Source of the DNA: Candidatus Omnitrophota bacterium
Lineage (GTDB): Bacteria > Omnitrophota > Gorgyraeia > Zapsychrales > Zapsychraceae
Length of the DNA: 42,137 nt
Assembly: GCA_018062515.1 (NCBI GenBank)
Contig: JAGOSC010000019.1
Location: 1-42,137, forward strand
Reading direction: 5' to 3'
How positions within the stretch are numbered: position 1 is the first letter of the stretch; each line of letters starts with the position of its first letter. The position numbers and the translations under genes are program-made. Below, one piece after another: positions 34,244-41,632 of the stretch. Under the pieces are notes generated by a model. That model saw nothing but the letters and a program-made list of their open reading frames with translations, was not told the DNA's origin and made no database searches.

Positions 34244-34974
34244 TGAAGGTTATCGGTGTTATTCCGGCGCGTTTTTCATCGACGAGATTGAAGGGTAAAG
34301 TTTTGGCGATGATCGATGGAAAACCGATGATTCAGCATGTCTATGAGCGGGTTCGGCAAAGTCAGCTATTGAATGATGTTCTGATTGCATGTGATGATGA
34401 ACGGGTAAAAAAAGCGGCGCAAGAATTTGGCGCAAAAGTGGTCATGACCGATCCAAACCATGTCTGCGGCACGGATCGTATCGTCGAAGCAGTTAAAGAT
34501 TTAAATGTTGATATCGTCGTCAATATTCAAGGCGATGAACCAATGATTGATCCGGTTATCATCGATGATTTGATTAATGCGCTTAAAGAAAACCCTGATG
34601 CACCCATGGCGACGGTGATTAAAAAAGTGACGGATTCGAAAGATTTAGATAATCCGAATATCGTTAAAGTGGTCGTCGATCATGAGCAAACGGCTATTTA
34701 TTTTTCCCGTTCAAAAATTCCTTTTAATCGTGCTGCGGGGGAATATGTCTATTTTAAACATTTGGGTATTTATGCGTATACAAAAGAATTTTTGTTAAAG
34801 TATGCGGCGCTGCCTAAATCAAAATTAGAAATGGCTGAATCATTGGAACAATTGCGTGCCGTCGAGAATGGATTCAAAATAAAGACGGTTTTAACCGACA
34901 TCGAAACAATCGGCGTAGACACGCCTGAAGATTTAATTAAAGTCGAGAAGTTGATTCAAGAAAGAAAACGATGA
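34243..34974 (+). CDS. kdsB: CMP-Kdo synthetase
   Basis: KdsB couples Kdo to CMP, giving the donor used by WaaA. The N-terminal motif VIGVIPARFSSTRLKGK and the IQGDEPMI segment, with metal-binding aspartate, are intact. IYFSRSKIPF and a KHLGIYAY stretch are also characteristic. I use the ATG at 34243, which overlaps the hldE stop (TGATG). A TTG one codon earlier is the only other choice. The length of 243 residues is typical. The next gene, kdsA, begins in a 4-base ATGA overlap. Confidence 0.96.
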   Translation: MKVIGVIPARFSSTRLKGKVLAMIDGKPMIQHVYERVRQSQLLNDVLIACDDERVKKAAQEFGAKVVMTDPNHVCGTDRIVEAVKDLNVDIVVNIQGDEPMIDPVIIDDLINALKENPDAPMATVIKKVTDSKDLDNPNIVKVVVDHEQTAIYFSRSKIPFNRAAGEYVYFKHLGIYAYTKEFLLKYAALPKSKLEMAESLEQLRAVENGFKIKTVLTDIETIGVDTPEDLIKVEKLIQERKR

Positions 34975-35795
34975 TAAAAACAATTAAAGTTGGAAAAGTC
35001 AGCCTCGGCGGAAATAAACCGTTTGTTTTGATCGCCGGCCCGTGTGTGATCGAAGATAAAAAAACCACTTTTAAAGTCGCTGAAGATTTAAAGAAAATCA
35101 CCAGTAAACTTAAAATTCCATTTATTTTTAAAGCCAGCTACGATAAAGCTAATCGCACATCGATTAAGTCCTATCGTGGACCAGGTATAAGCGAAGGGCT
35201 TGATATTCTTCGGCAGATCAAATCTAAATACGATGTTCCGGTGATTAGCGACGTACATAATGAGCATGAAATAGACGAAGCGGCTGAGGTTTTAGATATT
35301 TTACAGATCCCCGCATTTTTATGCCGACAAACCGATTTACTCGTCGCTGTTGGAAATTCCGGGAAAGTCGTGAATATTAAGAAAGGTCAGTTTGTCGCTC
35401 CGCAAAATATTGATCAAGCAATTGATAAAGTGGAAAGTACCGGCAATAAACGGATTTTACTGACGGAACGCGGTTCCAGTTTTGGTTACAATACTTTGGT
35501 GACTGATTTTAGAGCTTTGTCGATTATGAGAGAGACTGGGTATCCGGTTATTCTCGACGCGTCACATAGTGTTCAGCAGCCTGGCGGATTAGGACATGCC
35601 TCCGGTGGCCGCAGCGATTTTATTCCTTTGATGGCGCGTTGTGGAGTAGCGGCAGGTTGTGACGGGATCTTTATGGAAGTTCATATAAATCCAAAAAAAG
35701 CTTTATCAGATGGTCCAAATATGTTGCCATTAAATAAACTTGAATCATTGCTGAAGCAATTGACGGCAATCGATAAAATTGTCAAAAATAAATAA
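34971..35795 (+). CDS. kdsA: 3-deoxy-D-manno-octulosonate 8-phosphate synthase, metal-dependent type
   Basis: KdsA condenses arabinose 5-phosphate with PEP. The 274-residue barrel carries LIAGPCVIED with Cys25, where metal-independent enzymes such as E. coli KdsA have Asn. Together with His in DASHSVQQPGG, Glu in FMEVH and Asp in LSDGPN this gives the Cys-His-Glu-Asp metal site, so a metal-dependent (Aquifex-like) enzyme is expected. Other motifs are FKASYDKANRTS and GPGISEGLDIL. It sits between kdsB and kdsD with 4-base and 1-base junctions. Confidence 0.96.
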   Translation: MIKTIKVGKVSLGGNKPFVLIAGPCVIEDKKTTFKVAEDLKKITSKLKIPFIFKASYDKANRTSIKSYRGPGISEGLDILRQIKSKYDVPVISDVHNEHEIDEAAEVLDILQIPAFLCRQTDLLVAVGNSGKVVNIKKGQFVAPQNIDQAIDKVESTGNKRILLTERGSSFGYNTLVTDFRALSIMRETGYPVILDASHSVQQPGGLGHASGGRSDFIPLMARCGVAAGCDGIFMEVHINPKKALSDGPNMLPLNKLESLLKQLTAIDKIVKNK

Positions 35796-35796
35796 C

Positions 35797-36756
35797 ATGT
35801 CATTAAAAAAAGCAAAAGAAGTTTTATTGATTGAATCCGAAGCGCTCAGTGCTTTAGCTAAGCGACTGGATCAAAATTTTATAAAGGCCGTTGATTTGAT
35901 TTTTAAATGTAACGGGCGCGTGATTATTTCCGGGATTGGAAAAGCTGGTATTGTCGGCACAAAGATTGCCGCGACGTTTTCTTCGACGGGAACACCCAGT
36001 ATATCCATGCATAGCGCTGACGCGGTTCACGGAGATTTAGGCCAAGTCACCAAAAACGATATCCTTATTTTGATTTCCAATAGCGGTGAAACAGAAGAGA
36101 CAAAACGAATTATCCCGACGATTAAAAAGATTGGTGCGTCGATCATTGCGATGACAGGTAATGCAAAATCGAATTTAGCGAAATACAGCGACGTCGTCCT
36201 GGATATTTCCGTCAAGAAAGAAGGCTGTCCTTTAGGTTTGGCGCCCATGGCCTCGACGACGGCGATGATGGCTTGCGGCGATGCTTTAGCCGCGTGTTTG
36301 ATTGAACGCCGTGGATTTAAGAAAGAAGAATTTGCGCTATATCATCCTGCTGGATCATTAGGCCGAAAGTTATTGCTCAAAGTGGAAGACATCATGCGTA
36401 AAGGTGGTCAGTTTCCAAAAGTTAAAGAGAATGCCTCTGTAAAAAATGTTTTGTTAACGATTACGAAAGCTCGATGCGGTTCAGCCTGCGTACTAAATGA
36501 GAAGGGCCGGTTTATCGGGATTTTTACTGATGGTGATTTACGCCGTCATATCGAAAGTGATCCGCGCTTGTTGGACCGCCAGGTTAAAGATGTGATGACC
36601 AAAAATCCGACAACCATTGTTAAAGATAAACTCGCGGTGGAAGCCTTGCAGTTATTGAAAGATAAAAAGATCGACGAGATTCCTGTCATCGACAGCAAAA
36701 GCAAATTGGTTGGACTTTTGGACATTCAAGATCTTCTAAAAGTGGGTCTTCTATGA
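35797..36756 (+). CDS. kdsD: Arabinose-5-phosphate isomerase with CBS pair
   Basis: KdsD converts ribulose 5-phosphate to arabinose 5-phosphate, the entry point to Kdo. The N-terminal SIS domain (about residues 35-165) has ISGIGKAGIVG, SADAVHGDLGQV and ISNSGETEETK. Two CBS domains follow (about 205-319), with IFTDGDLRRHI and a second one near the C-terminus. Start choice is the ATG at 35797 (319 residues), one base after the kdsA stop. A TTG at 35779 is possible but has no ribosome binding site either. The gene overlaps kdsC by 4 bases. Confidence 0.95.
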   Translation: MSLKKAKEVLLIESEALSALAKRLDQNFIKAVDLIFKCNGRVIISGIGKAGIVGTKIAATFSSTGTPSISMHSADAVHGDLGQVTKNDILILISNSGETEETKRIIPTIKKIGASIIAMTGNAKSNLAKYSDVVLDISVKKEGCPLGLAPMASTTAMMACGDALAACLIERRGFKKEEFALYHPAGSLGRKLLLKVEDIMRKGGQFPKVKENASVKNVLLTITKARCGSACVLNEKGRFIGIFTDGDLRRHIESDPRLLDRQVKDVMTKNPTTIVKDKLAVEALQLLKDKKIDEIPVIDSKSKLVGLLDIQDLLKVGLL

Positions 36757-37283
36757 AGAAATCATTGAAAGATAAGATTAAAAAGGTTAAACTGCTAGTT
36801 CTCGATGTGGATGGAATACTCACCGATGGCCGTATTATTGTTGATGATAAAGGTCAGGAAACGAAAAATTTTAATGTTCAAGACGGATTTGGTATCGTTT
36901 TATTTCAGCGATTAGGGTTTAAAACGGCGATTATTTCTGCGCGAGCTTCAGAAGCCGTCAAAGCCCGGGCCAAAGATCTTAAGATTGATCACGTTCACTT
37001 AGATGCCCATAATAAACTCGCAGTATATAAACAGCTGATTAAACAATTAAAGATTGACGACGACCATGTGTGTTTTATGGGAGATGATTTGCCGGATCTA
37101 GCTGTTGCGCAGACAGCCGGTGTGACAATCACTGTGCCCAATGCCTGTAAAGAAATTAAAAAAGAAGCCGCCTGGATTACAGAAAGACAAGGCGGGCATG
37201 GCGCGGTTCGGGAAGCCATCGAAATGATTTTAGAATCCAAAAATCTTTGGAACGGTGTTATCAAGGAGTACTCCTGTGCGTAA
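36753..37283 (+). CDS. kdsC: Kdo-8-phosphate phosphatase (HAD family)
   Basis: KdsC removes phosphate from Kdo-8-P. The HAD motif I is LLVLDVDGILTDGRI, motif II lies at AIISARAS, and motif IV GDDLPDLAVAQ is near residue 110. Length (176) and lack of a cap domain match KdsC. It lies between kdsD and the LptC-LptA gene, overlapping the latter by 8 bases. With kdsA, kdsB and kdsD, the whole Kdo route from ribulose 5-phosphate is present in five consecutive genes. Confidence 0.95.
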   Translation: MKKSLKDKIKKVKLLVLDVDGILTDGRIIVDDKGQETKNFNVQDGFGIVLFQRLGFKTAIISARASEAVKARAKDLKIDHVHLDAHNKLAVYKQLIKQLKIDDDHVCFMGDDLPDLAVAQTAGVTITVPNACKEIKKEAAWITERQGGHGAVREAIEMILESKNLWNGVIKEYSCA

Positions 37284-38118
37284 GTGGACACTACTTTTTA
37301 TTTTCATCCTGTTGGGACTAACACCGACGGTGTATGGTTTAGAAAATGCCGAACAAAAATTTCAAGGTTTTAATCTTCAAGGATATACCGACGAGGGAGA
37401 AAAATCTTGGGATGTTGAAGGTGATACGGCCGACATCAATGGAGCCGAGATTACGTTAAAAAATGTGGTGGCTAATAGTTATGGCGAACGCCCTATGAAT
37501 GTAACCGCAGATACCGGCGTTGTTAATCAGACGACGGGAAAAATGACTTTGGAAGATGATGTTGTTATCACCAGCGACGATGGGTCAAAATTAATGACGG
37601 ACTTTGTTGAATGGGATAAAGAACAGGATTTAGTGAGTTCTGATAAAGATGTATATATTAAGAATGAATCGTTTGCTGCGACGGGTACCGGAATGCGCGC
37701 TCAACCTGGACTTAAGAATGCGCAATTGAATAAGGATGTGACGGTGCGTGTTGATACGGCAGAACCGCAAAAAGAAACAACGGAAGCGAAAGTTCCCAAA
37801 TTGTTGACGATCACCAGCGACGGACCAATGACCCTGGACCAACTGTTATTAAAAGCCAGATTCGAAGTTAATGTCACCGCTGAACAGGATAATCAAACTC
37901 TTAAAGCTGATATTATGGAAATTTATTTTAAAGAAGGTATGAAAGAAGTAAAAGAAATGGTTTGTTTGGGAAACGTTGAAATTATTCAGGGTGAGAACAA
38001 GACATTCGCCGAGAAAGCAACATATAACGCGGAAGATCAGAAGTTAACTTTATCGGGCCGGCCGAAATTAATTCTGGAAACAGGAGGGCAAAGTGGCCTT
38101 ACACCTCTTGGAAACTAA
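37276..38118 (+). CDS. LptC-LptA fusion, LPS export bridge component
   Basis: The protein (about 280 residues) starts with a hydrophobic segment (residues 4-21) that is a signal peptide or membrane anchor. The first half, with SWDVEGDTADING and an LEDDVVITSDDGSKLMTD stretch, resembles LptC, which passes LPS from the inner-membrane LptBFG complex. The second half, with TITSDGPMTLDQ, LKADIMEIYF and CLGNVEIIQGENKTFAEKA, resembles LptA/OstA, the periplasmic bridge. The start is a GTG at 37276, seven bases after AAGGAG. A GTG at 37255 is an alternative. The 3' end overlaps lptB by 26 bases. Confidence is moderate because both folds are low-complexity beta-jellyrolls. Confidence 0.76.
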   Translation: MRKWTLLFIFILLGLTPTVYGLENAEQKFQGFNLQGYTDEGEKSWDVEGDTADINGAEITLKNVVANSYGERPMNVTADTGVVNQTTGKMTLEDDVVITSDDGSKLMTDFVEWDKEQDLVSSDKDVYIKNESFAATGTGMRAQPGLKNAQLNKDVTVRVDTAEPQKETTEAKVPKLLTITSDGPMTLDQLLLKARFEVNVTAEQDNQTLKADIMEIYFKEGMKEVKEMVCLGNVEIIQGENKTFAEKATYNAEDQKLTLSGRPKLILETGGQSGLTPLGN

Positions 38119-38821
38119 GAACTTAATCAAATCCTACGGCGGACGCCGTGTCGTCGATGGATTAAGTATTTCCGTCGGGCGTTCAGAAATTGTCGGATTA
38201 TTGGGGCCTAATGGCGCCGGAAAAACAACAACATTTTATATGGCTGTTGGAATTATTCAGCCGAATTCAGGCCAGATTTTATTTGATAATGACGACATTA
38301 CAAAGAAATCTATTCACCAACGCAGCCGTTTAGGTATGGGATATTTAGCTCAAGAACCATCGATATTCAGAAAACTCACTGTCGAACAAAATATTATGGC
38401 GATATTAGAAACACTAGATATTAGTCCGCGGGAAAGACGCAAGCGATTAGAATCACTATTAGAAGAATTAAATATTTCCCATTTGGCTAAAAGTAAAGCT
38501 TACACATTATCCGGTGGTGAACGTCGACGTCTGGAAATTACACGGGCTTTGGTGACGAATCCATCCTTTTTATTATTGGACGAACCATTCTCGGGAATCG
38601 ACCCAATCGTCGTCGCTGAGGCTCAAGAAATTATCAAAGAATTAAAAAATCGGGGTTTAGGGATTTTATTGACGGATCATAATGTCCGTGAAACATTATC
38701 GATCACTGACCGTGCTTATCTGGTAGCAGATGGCCGGATTTTAATTTCCGGAACAGCTCAGGATTTGATCAATGATCCCGAGGCTCGAAAAATTTATTTA
38801 GGCGAAAAATTTAGAATGTAA
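38093..38821 (+). CDS. lptB: LPS export ABC transporter ATPase
   Basis: LptB powers LPS extraction by LptFG at the inner membrane. The 242-residue ATPase has GPNGAGKTTTFYM (Walker A), LSGGERRRLEI (signature) and LLLDEPFSGIDP (Walker B). The FSGIDP ending and AGIDP-like features are typical of LptB rather than other ABC ATPases. It has a GTG start at 38093, preceded by an aggaggg site inside the upstream gene. The permease subunits LptF and LptG are not in this window. Confidence 0.94.
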   Translation: MALHLLETKNLIKSYGGRRVVDGLSISVGRSEIVGLLGPNGAGKTTTFYMAVGIIQPNSGQILFDNDDITKKSIHQRSRLGMGYLAQEPSIFRKLTVEQNIMAILETLDISPRERRKRLESLLEELNISHLAKSKAYTLSGGERRRLEITRALVTNPSFLLLDEPFSGIDPIVVAEAQEIIKELKNRGLGILLTDHNVRETLSITDRAYLVADGRILISGTAQDLINDPEARKIYLGEKFRM

Positions 38822-38907
38822 AACTGCAAAGCTAAAACGTGCATACGAACGCGTAAATCATAAGCGTGCATTGTTTAGAGGGCTTATTAAGGAGGGTAAA
38901 GGAAGAA

Positions 38908-39789
38908 ATGAAAGTTGATGTCAAAAAAGTTAATAGTATATCTCGAGAATTAAAATTTGAAATTCCGAAGGAATCAGTCACGCCAAAATTTGATGAGGTC
39001 TATAAAGATTTAGCCAAGGTCGCAAAAATCAAGGGTTTTCGGCCAGGAAAGATACCGCGCAATGTTTTAGAAACACATCATCGTAAGGATGCTGAACGGG
39101 AAGTTATTCGTAAAGTTGTGACGGAAGCTTATGAAGAAGCGATTAAAAATGAAAATTTGTTGCCGATCGACATGCCGGAAATTCATGATGTTGAGTTTAA
39201 AGGCGGGGCCGTTACATTTACAGCAAAATTGGAAATCAAACCCGAAATAAAAATCAAAGATTATAAAGGTTTAAAGATTAAGAGAAAATCGACCGAAGTG
39301 ACAGACGAAGAGATCAATAAGACCATCGATGTATTCAAGCAAGGGCAAGGCAAAGATGTCAATATTGACGACGGTTTTGCAAAAGGCTTAGGTTTTCCTA
39401 GTATGGATGAGTTCAAAAAATCCCTGACGCGTCAATTAGAAATCGAAAAAGACCGTCAAAGCAAATTGGATGTGGAAAATCAAATCATTGAACAATTGAT
39501 GAAATCAACCAGTGTGGAAACTCCTCAATCTTTGGTGGAAAGACAGCTGCATCGCCGGCTGCATGAATACGAGCGTCAACTTCAGCAACAGGGCGTCAAT
39601 AAAGAAGAAATTGCGAAAAAACTCGACGAGGCTCAAAAAGATCTTCGCGAAGCTTGCATCAAAGATATACAAGTTTATTTGATTCTCGATAAAATTGCTG
39701 AATTAGAAAACATGGAAGTCAAGCAGGGAGAAAATCTTCCTGGTCGAGTTCTTGAATTTTTACTCAAAGAAGCGAAGTGGGAATCGTAA
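38908..39789 (+). CDS. tig: Trigger factor lacking the PPIase domain
   Basis: This chaperone binds the ribosome exit tunnel and guards nascent chains. The N-terminal ribosome-binding motif GFRPGKIP is at residues 43-50. The substrate-binding C-terminal region with alpha-helical arms begins near residue 155. Ordinary trigger factor is about 430 residues with an FKBP-like PPIase domain in between. Here residues ~143-155 jump directly from the N-terminal domain to the C-domain, and the C-terminal arm also looks shortened, giving 293 residues. The ATG at 38908, preceded by a ggagggtaaaggaag site, is preferred. An in-frame upstream ATG (38866) adds 14 atypical residues. It sits before clpP as in many bacteria. 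Confidence 0.9.
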   Translation: MKVDVKKVNSISRELKFEIPKESVTPKFDEVYKDLAKVAKIKGFRPGKIPRNVLETHHRKDAEREVIRKVVTEAYEEAIKNENLLPIDMPEIHDVEFKGGAVTFTAKLEIKPEIKIKDYKGLKIKRKSTEVTDEEINKTIDVFKQGQGKDVNIDDGFAKGLGFPSMDEFKKSLTRQLEIEKDRQSKLDVENQIIEQLMKSTSVETPQSLVERQLHRRLHEYERQLQQQGVNKEEIAKKLDEAQKDLREACIKDIQVYLILDKIAELENMEVKQGENLPGRVLEFLLKEAKWES

Positions 39790-39828
39790 ATGGCCAATCT
39801 AAACTTTAATTATGGGAGGCAAAGTAAT

Positions 39829-40443
39829 ATGGAAGTTAATAATAATATTCTGATTCCGATGGTCATTGAGAAATCAACGCATGGTGAACGAGCATATGAT
39901 ATTTATTCAAGATTGCTTAAGGAGCGCATCATTTTTATCGGTACGGCGATTGATGATAACGTCGCTAACCTGATCATTGCTCAACTTTTGTTTTTACAAA
40001 GTGAAGACGCCACCAAAGATATTCACGTTTATGTGAATTCGCCTGGTGGTTCAGTGACGGCTGGACTTGGAATTTATGACACCATGCAATTTGTTAAGCC
40101 CGACGTGCGAACATATTGTATGGGGCAAGCAGCGAGCATGGGTTCACTATTATTGACAGCCGGGACAAAAGGAAAACGCTATGCTCTTCCTAATGCTAGA
40201 ATTATGATTCATCAACCCTGGGGTGGAACGCAGGGAACAGCAAGTGATATTCATATTCAGGCAAAGGAAATTCTTCGCATGAAAGAAGAGTTGACGAAAA
40301 TTTTGGCGTTTCATACCGGTCAGGCTTTTGAAAAAGTTGAACGAGATTGCGATCGTGATTATTTTATGTCGGCACAAGAAGCCAAGGACTATGGTTTAGT
40401 CGACGAAGTATTGACATCATTGGATAAAGTAAAAAAGAAATAA
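39829..40443 (+). CDS. clpP: ATP-dependent Clp protease proteolytic subunit
   Basis: ClpP is a self-compartmentalised serine protease working with ClpX or ClpA. The catalytic triad is Ser103 (QAASMGS), His128 (IMIHQPWGG) and Asp177. The spacing of 25 and 49 residues equals that of E. coli ClpP. I chose the ATG at 39829 because GGGAGG lies nine bases before it and the N-terminus then matches the family. An in-frame ATG at 39790, touching the tig stop, adds 13 residues. The usual partner clpX does not follow. Confidence 0.97.
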   Translation: MEVNNNILIPMVIEKSTHGERAYDIYSRLLKERIIFIGTAIDDNVANLIIAQLLFLQSEDATKDIHVYVNSPGGSVTAGLGIYDTMQFVKPDVRTYCMGQAASMGSLLLTAGTKGKRYALPNARIMIHQPWGGTQGTASDIHIQAKEILRMKEELTKILAFHTGQAFEKVERDCDRDYFMSAQEAKDYGLVDEVLTSLDKVKKK

Positions 40444-40477
40444 TTTAAGTTTTAATTTTGTTGAGAAAGGTAGCATC

Positions 40478-41632
40478 ATGGAACCCAATTTGTTGTTAAC
40501 GCCCGGTCCGACGATCATTCTCGATCAAGCTCGTGAAGCGCTCGGCCGGCCGATCATTCATCATCGTACTCCTCAATTCCAAGAAAATATTAAAGAATGT
40601 ATTGAAGGCCTAAAATACGTTTTCCAAACCAAAAATGAAATTTATTTGCTGACATGTTCAGGAACCGGGGCGATGGAAGCCGCGGTATGTAATTTATTGT
40701 CTCCCGGGGACAAAGCTATTACCGTCGAGGCAGGGAAATTCGGTGAGCGCTGGACAGAGCTTTGCCATGCATTTAAAGCGAAACCATCTGTAATCGAGGT
40801 TGAATGGGGAAAAGCGGTTCAGCCGGATCAAATACAAAAATTATTGCAGGCGAATCCGGATGTCAAAGCTGTTTTTGTTACATTGAGCGAAACATCGACG
40901 GGCGTTGTAACAGATATTAAAGTTATTGGTGAAATCGTTAAAAAAACCAATGCTGTTTTGGTTGTCGATGCGATCAGCGGTTTGGGAGTTATTGACTGCC
41001 AAACCGACAATTGGAACATTGACGTATTGGTGTCGGCGACGCATAAAGGTTTTATGCTTCCACCGGGGTTGGCCTTTGTTTCTGTTTCTGATAAAGCTTA
41101 TAAACTCGTCGAGGCATCAACTAATTGCCGTTATTACCTTGATTTACGCGAATCAAAAAAGGCCTTCGCAGCGACGGATACGCCGTATACTCCGGCGATT
41201 GGTATTGTCATTGGTCTTGTCGAAAGTTTGAAATGGATTCGAGCTAAGGGGATTGAAAATTTGTTTGCTCACTACTCCAAACTGGCCGAAGGTACACGCG
41301 CGGCGGCTAAGGCTTTAGGGCTGAAATTATTAGCGAAGGAAAATTGCATTTCCGACGTTCTAACGGCAATTTATCTTCCAGAAAGTATTGATTCCACTAA
41401 GTTAGTCAAAAAAATGCGCGATACTTACGGCGTTACCTGCGCGGCGGGACAAGGAAAATTAAATAACCGCATCATCCGCATTGCGCATATGGGCTGTGTC
41501 GAGGAGAAACATATCATTAAAGGGCTTGAGATTTTTGAAAAAGTCTTGGCCGAAATGGGTCACACGTTTAAACCGAATGCCGGCGTTAATGCGGCTAAAG
41601 AGGTTTTTAATTATAAAGAGGTGGACGTATAA
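40478..41632 (+). CDS. Class V aminotransferase (serine/alanine-glyoxylate type)
   Basis: This is a PLP enzyme of 384 residues. It opens with LLLTPGPTII, typical of alanine-glyoxylate and serine-pyruvate aminotransferases. The PLP-binding lysine is Lys190 in SATHKGFM, and SGTGAMEAAVCN lies at the cofactor phosphate site. It is directly followed by serA (stop then ATG). In bacteria lacking SerC, related enzymes can supply phosphoserine in the SerA pathway, so a role in serine synthesis is likely but not proven. Glyoxylate or sulfur metabolism are alternatives. Confidence 0.86.
   Translation: MEPNLLLTPGPTIILDQAREALGRPIIHHRTPQFQENIKECIEGLKYVFQTKNEIYLLTCSGTGAMEAAVCNLLSPGDKAITVEAGKFGERWTELCHAFKAKPSVIEVEWGKAVQPDQIQKLLQANPDVKAVFVTLSETSTGVVTDIKVIGEIVKKTNAVLVVDAISGLGVIDCQTDNWNIDVLVSATHKGFMLPPGLAFVSVSDKAYKLVEASTNCRYYLDLRESKKAFAATDTPYTPAIGIVIGLVESLKWIRAKGIENLFAHYSKLAEGTRAAAKALGLKLLAKENCISDVLTAIYLPESIDSTKLVKKMRDTYGVTCAAGQGKLNNRIIRIAHMGCVEEKHIIKGLEIFEKVLAEMGHTFKPNAGVNAAKEVFNYKEVDV

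Noticed and set aside
38822..38907. Repeat or terminator between lptB and tig
   Set aside because: The two similar words (cgtgcat) are direct, not inverted, and no stem with a T-run is present.
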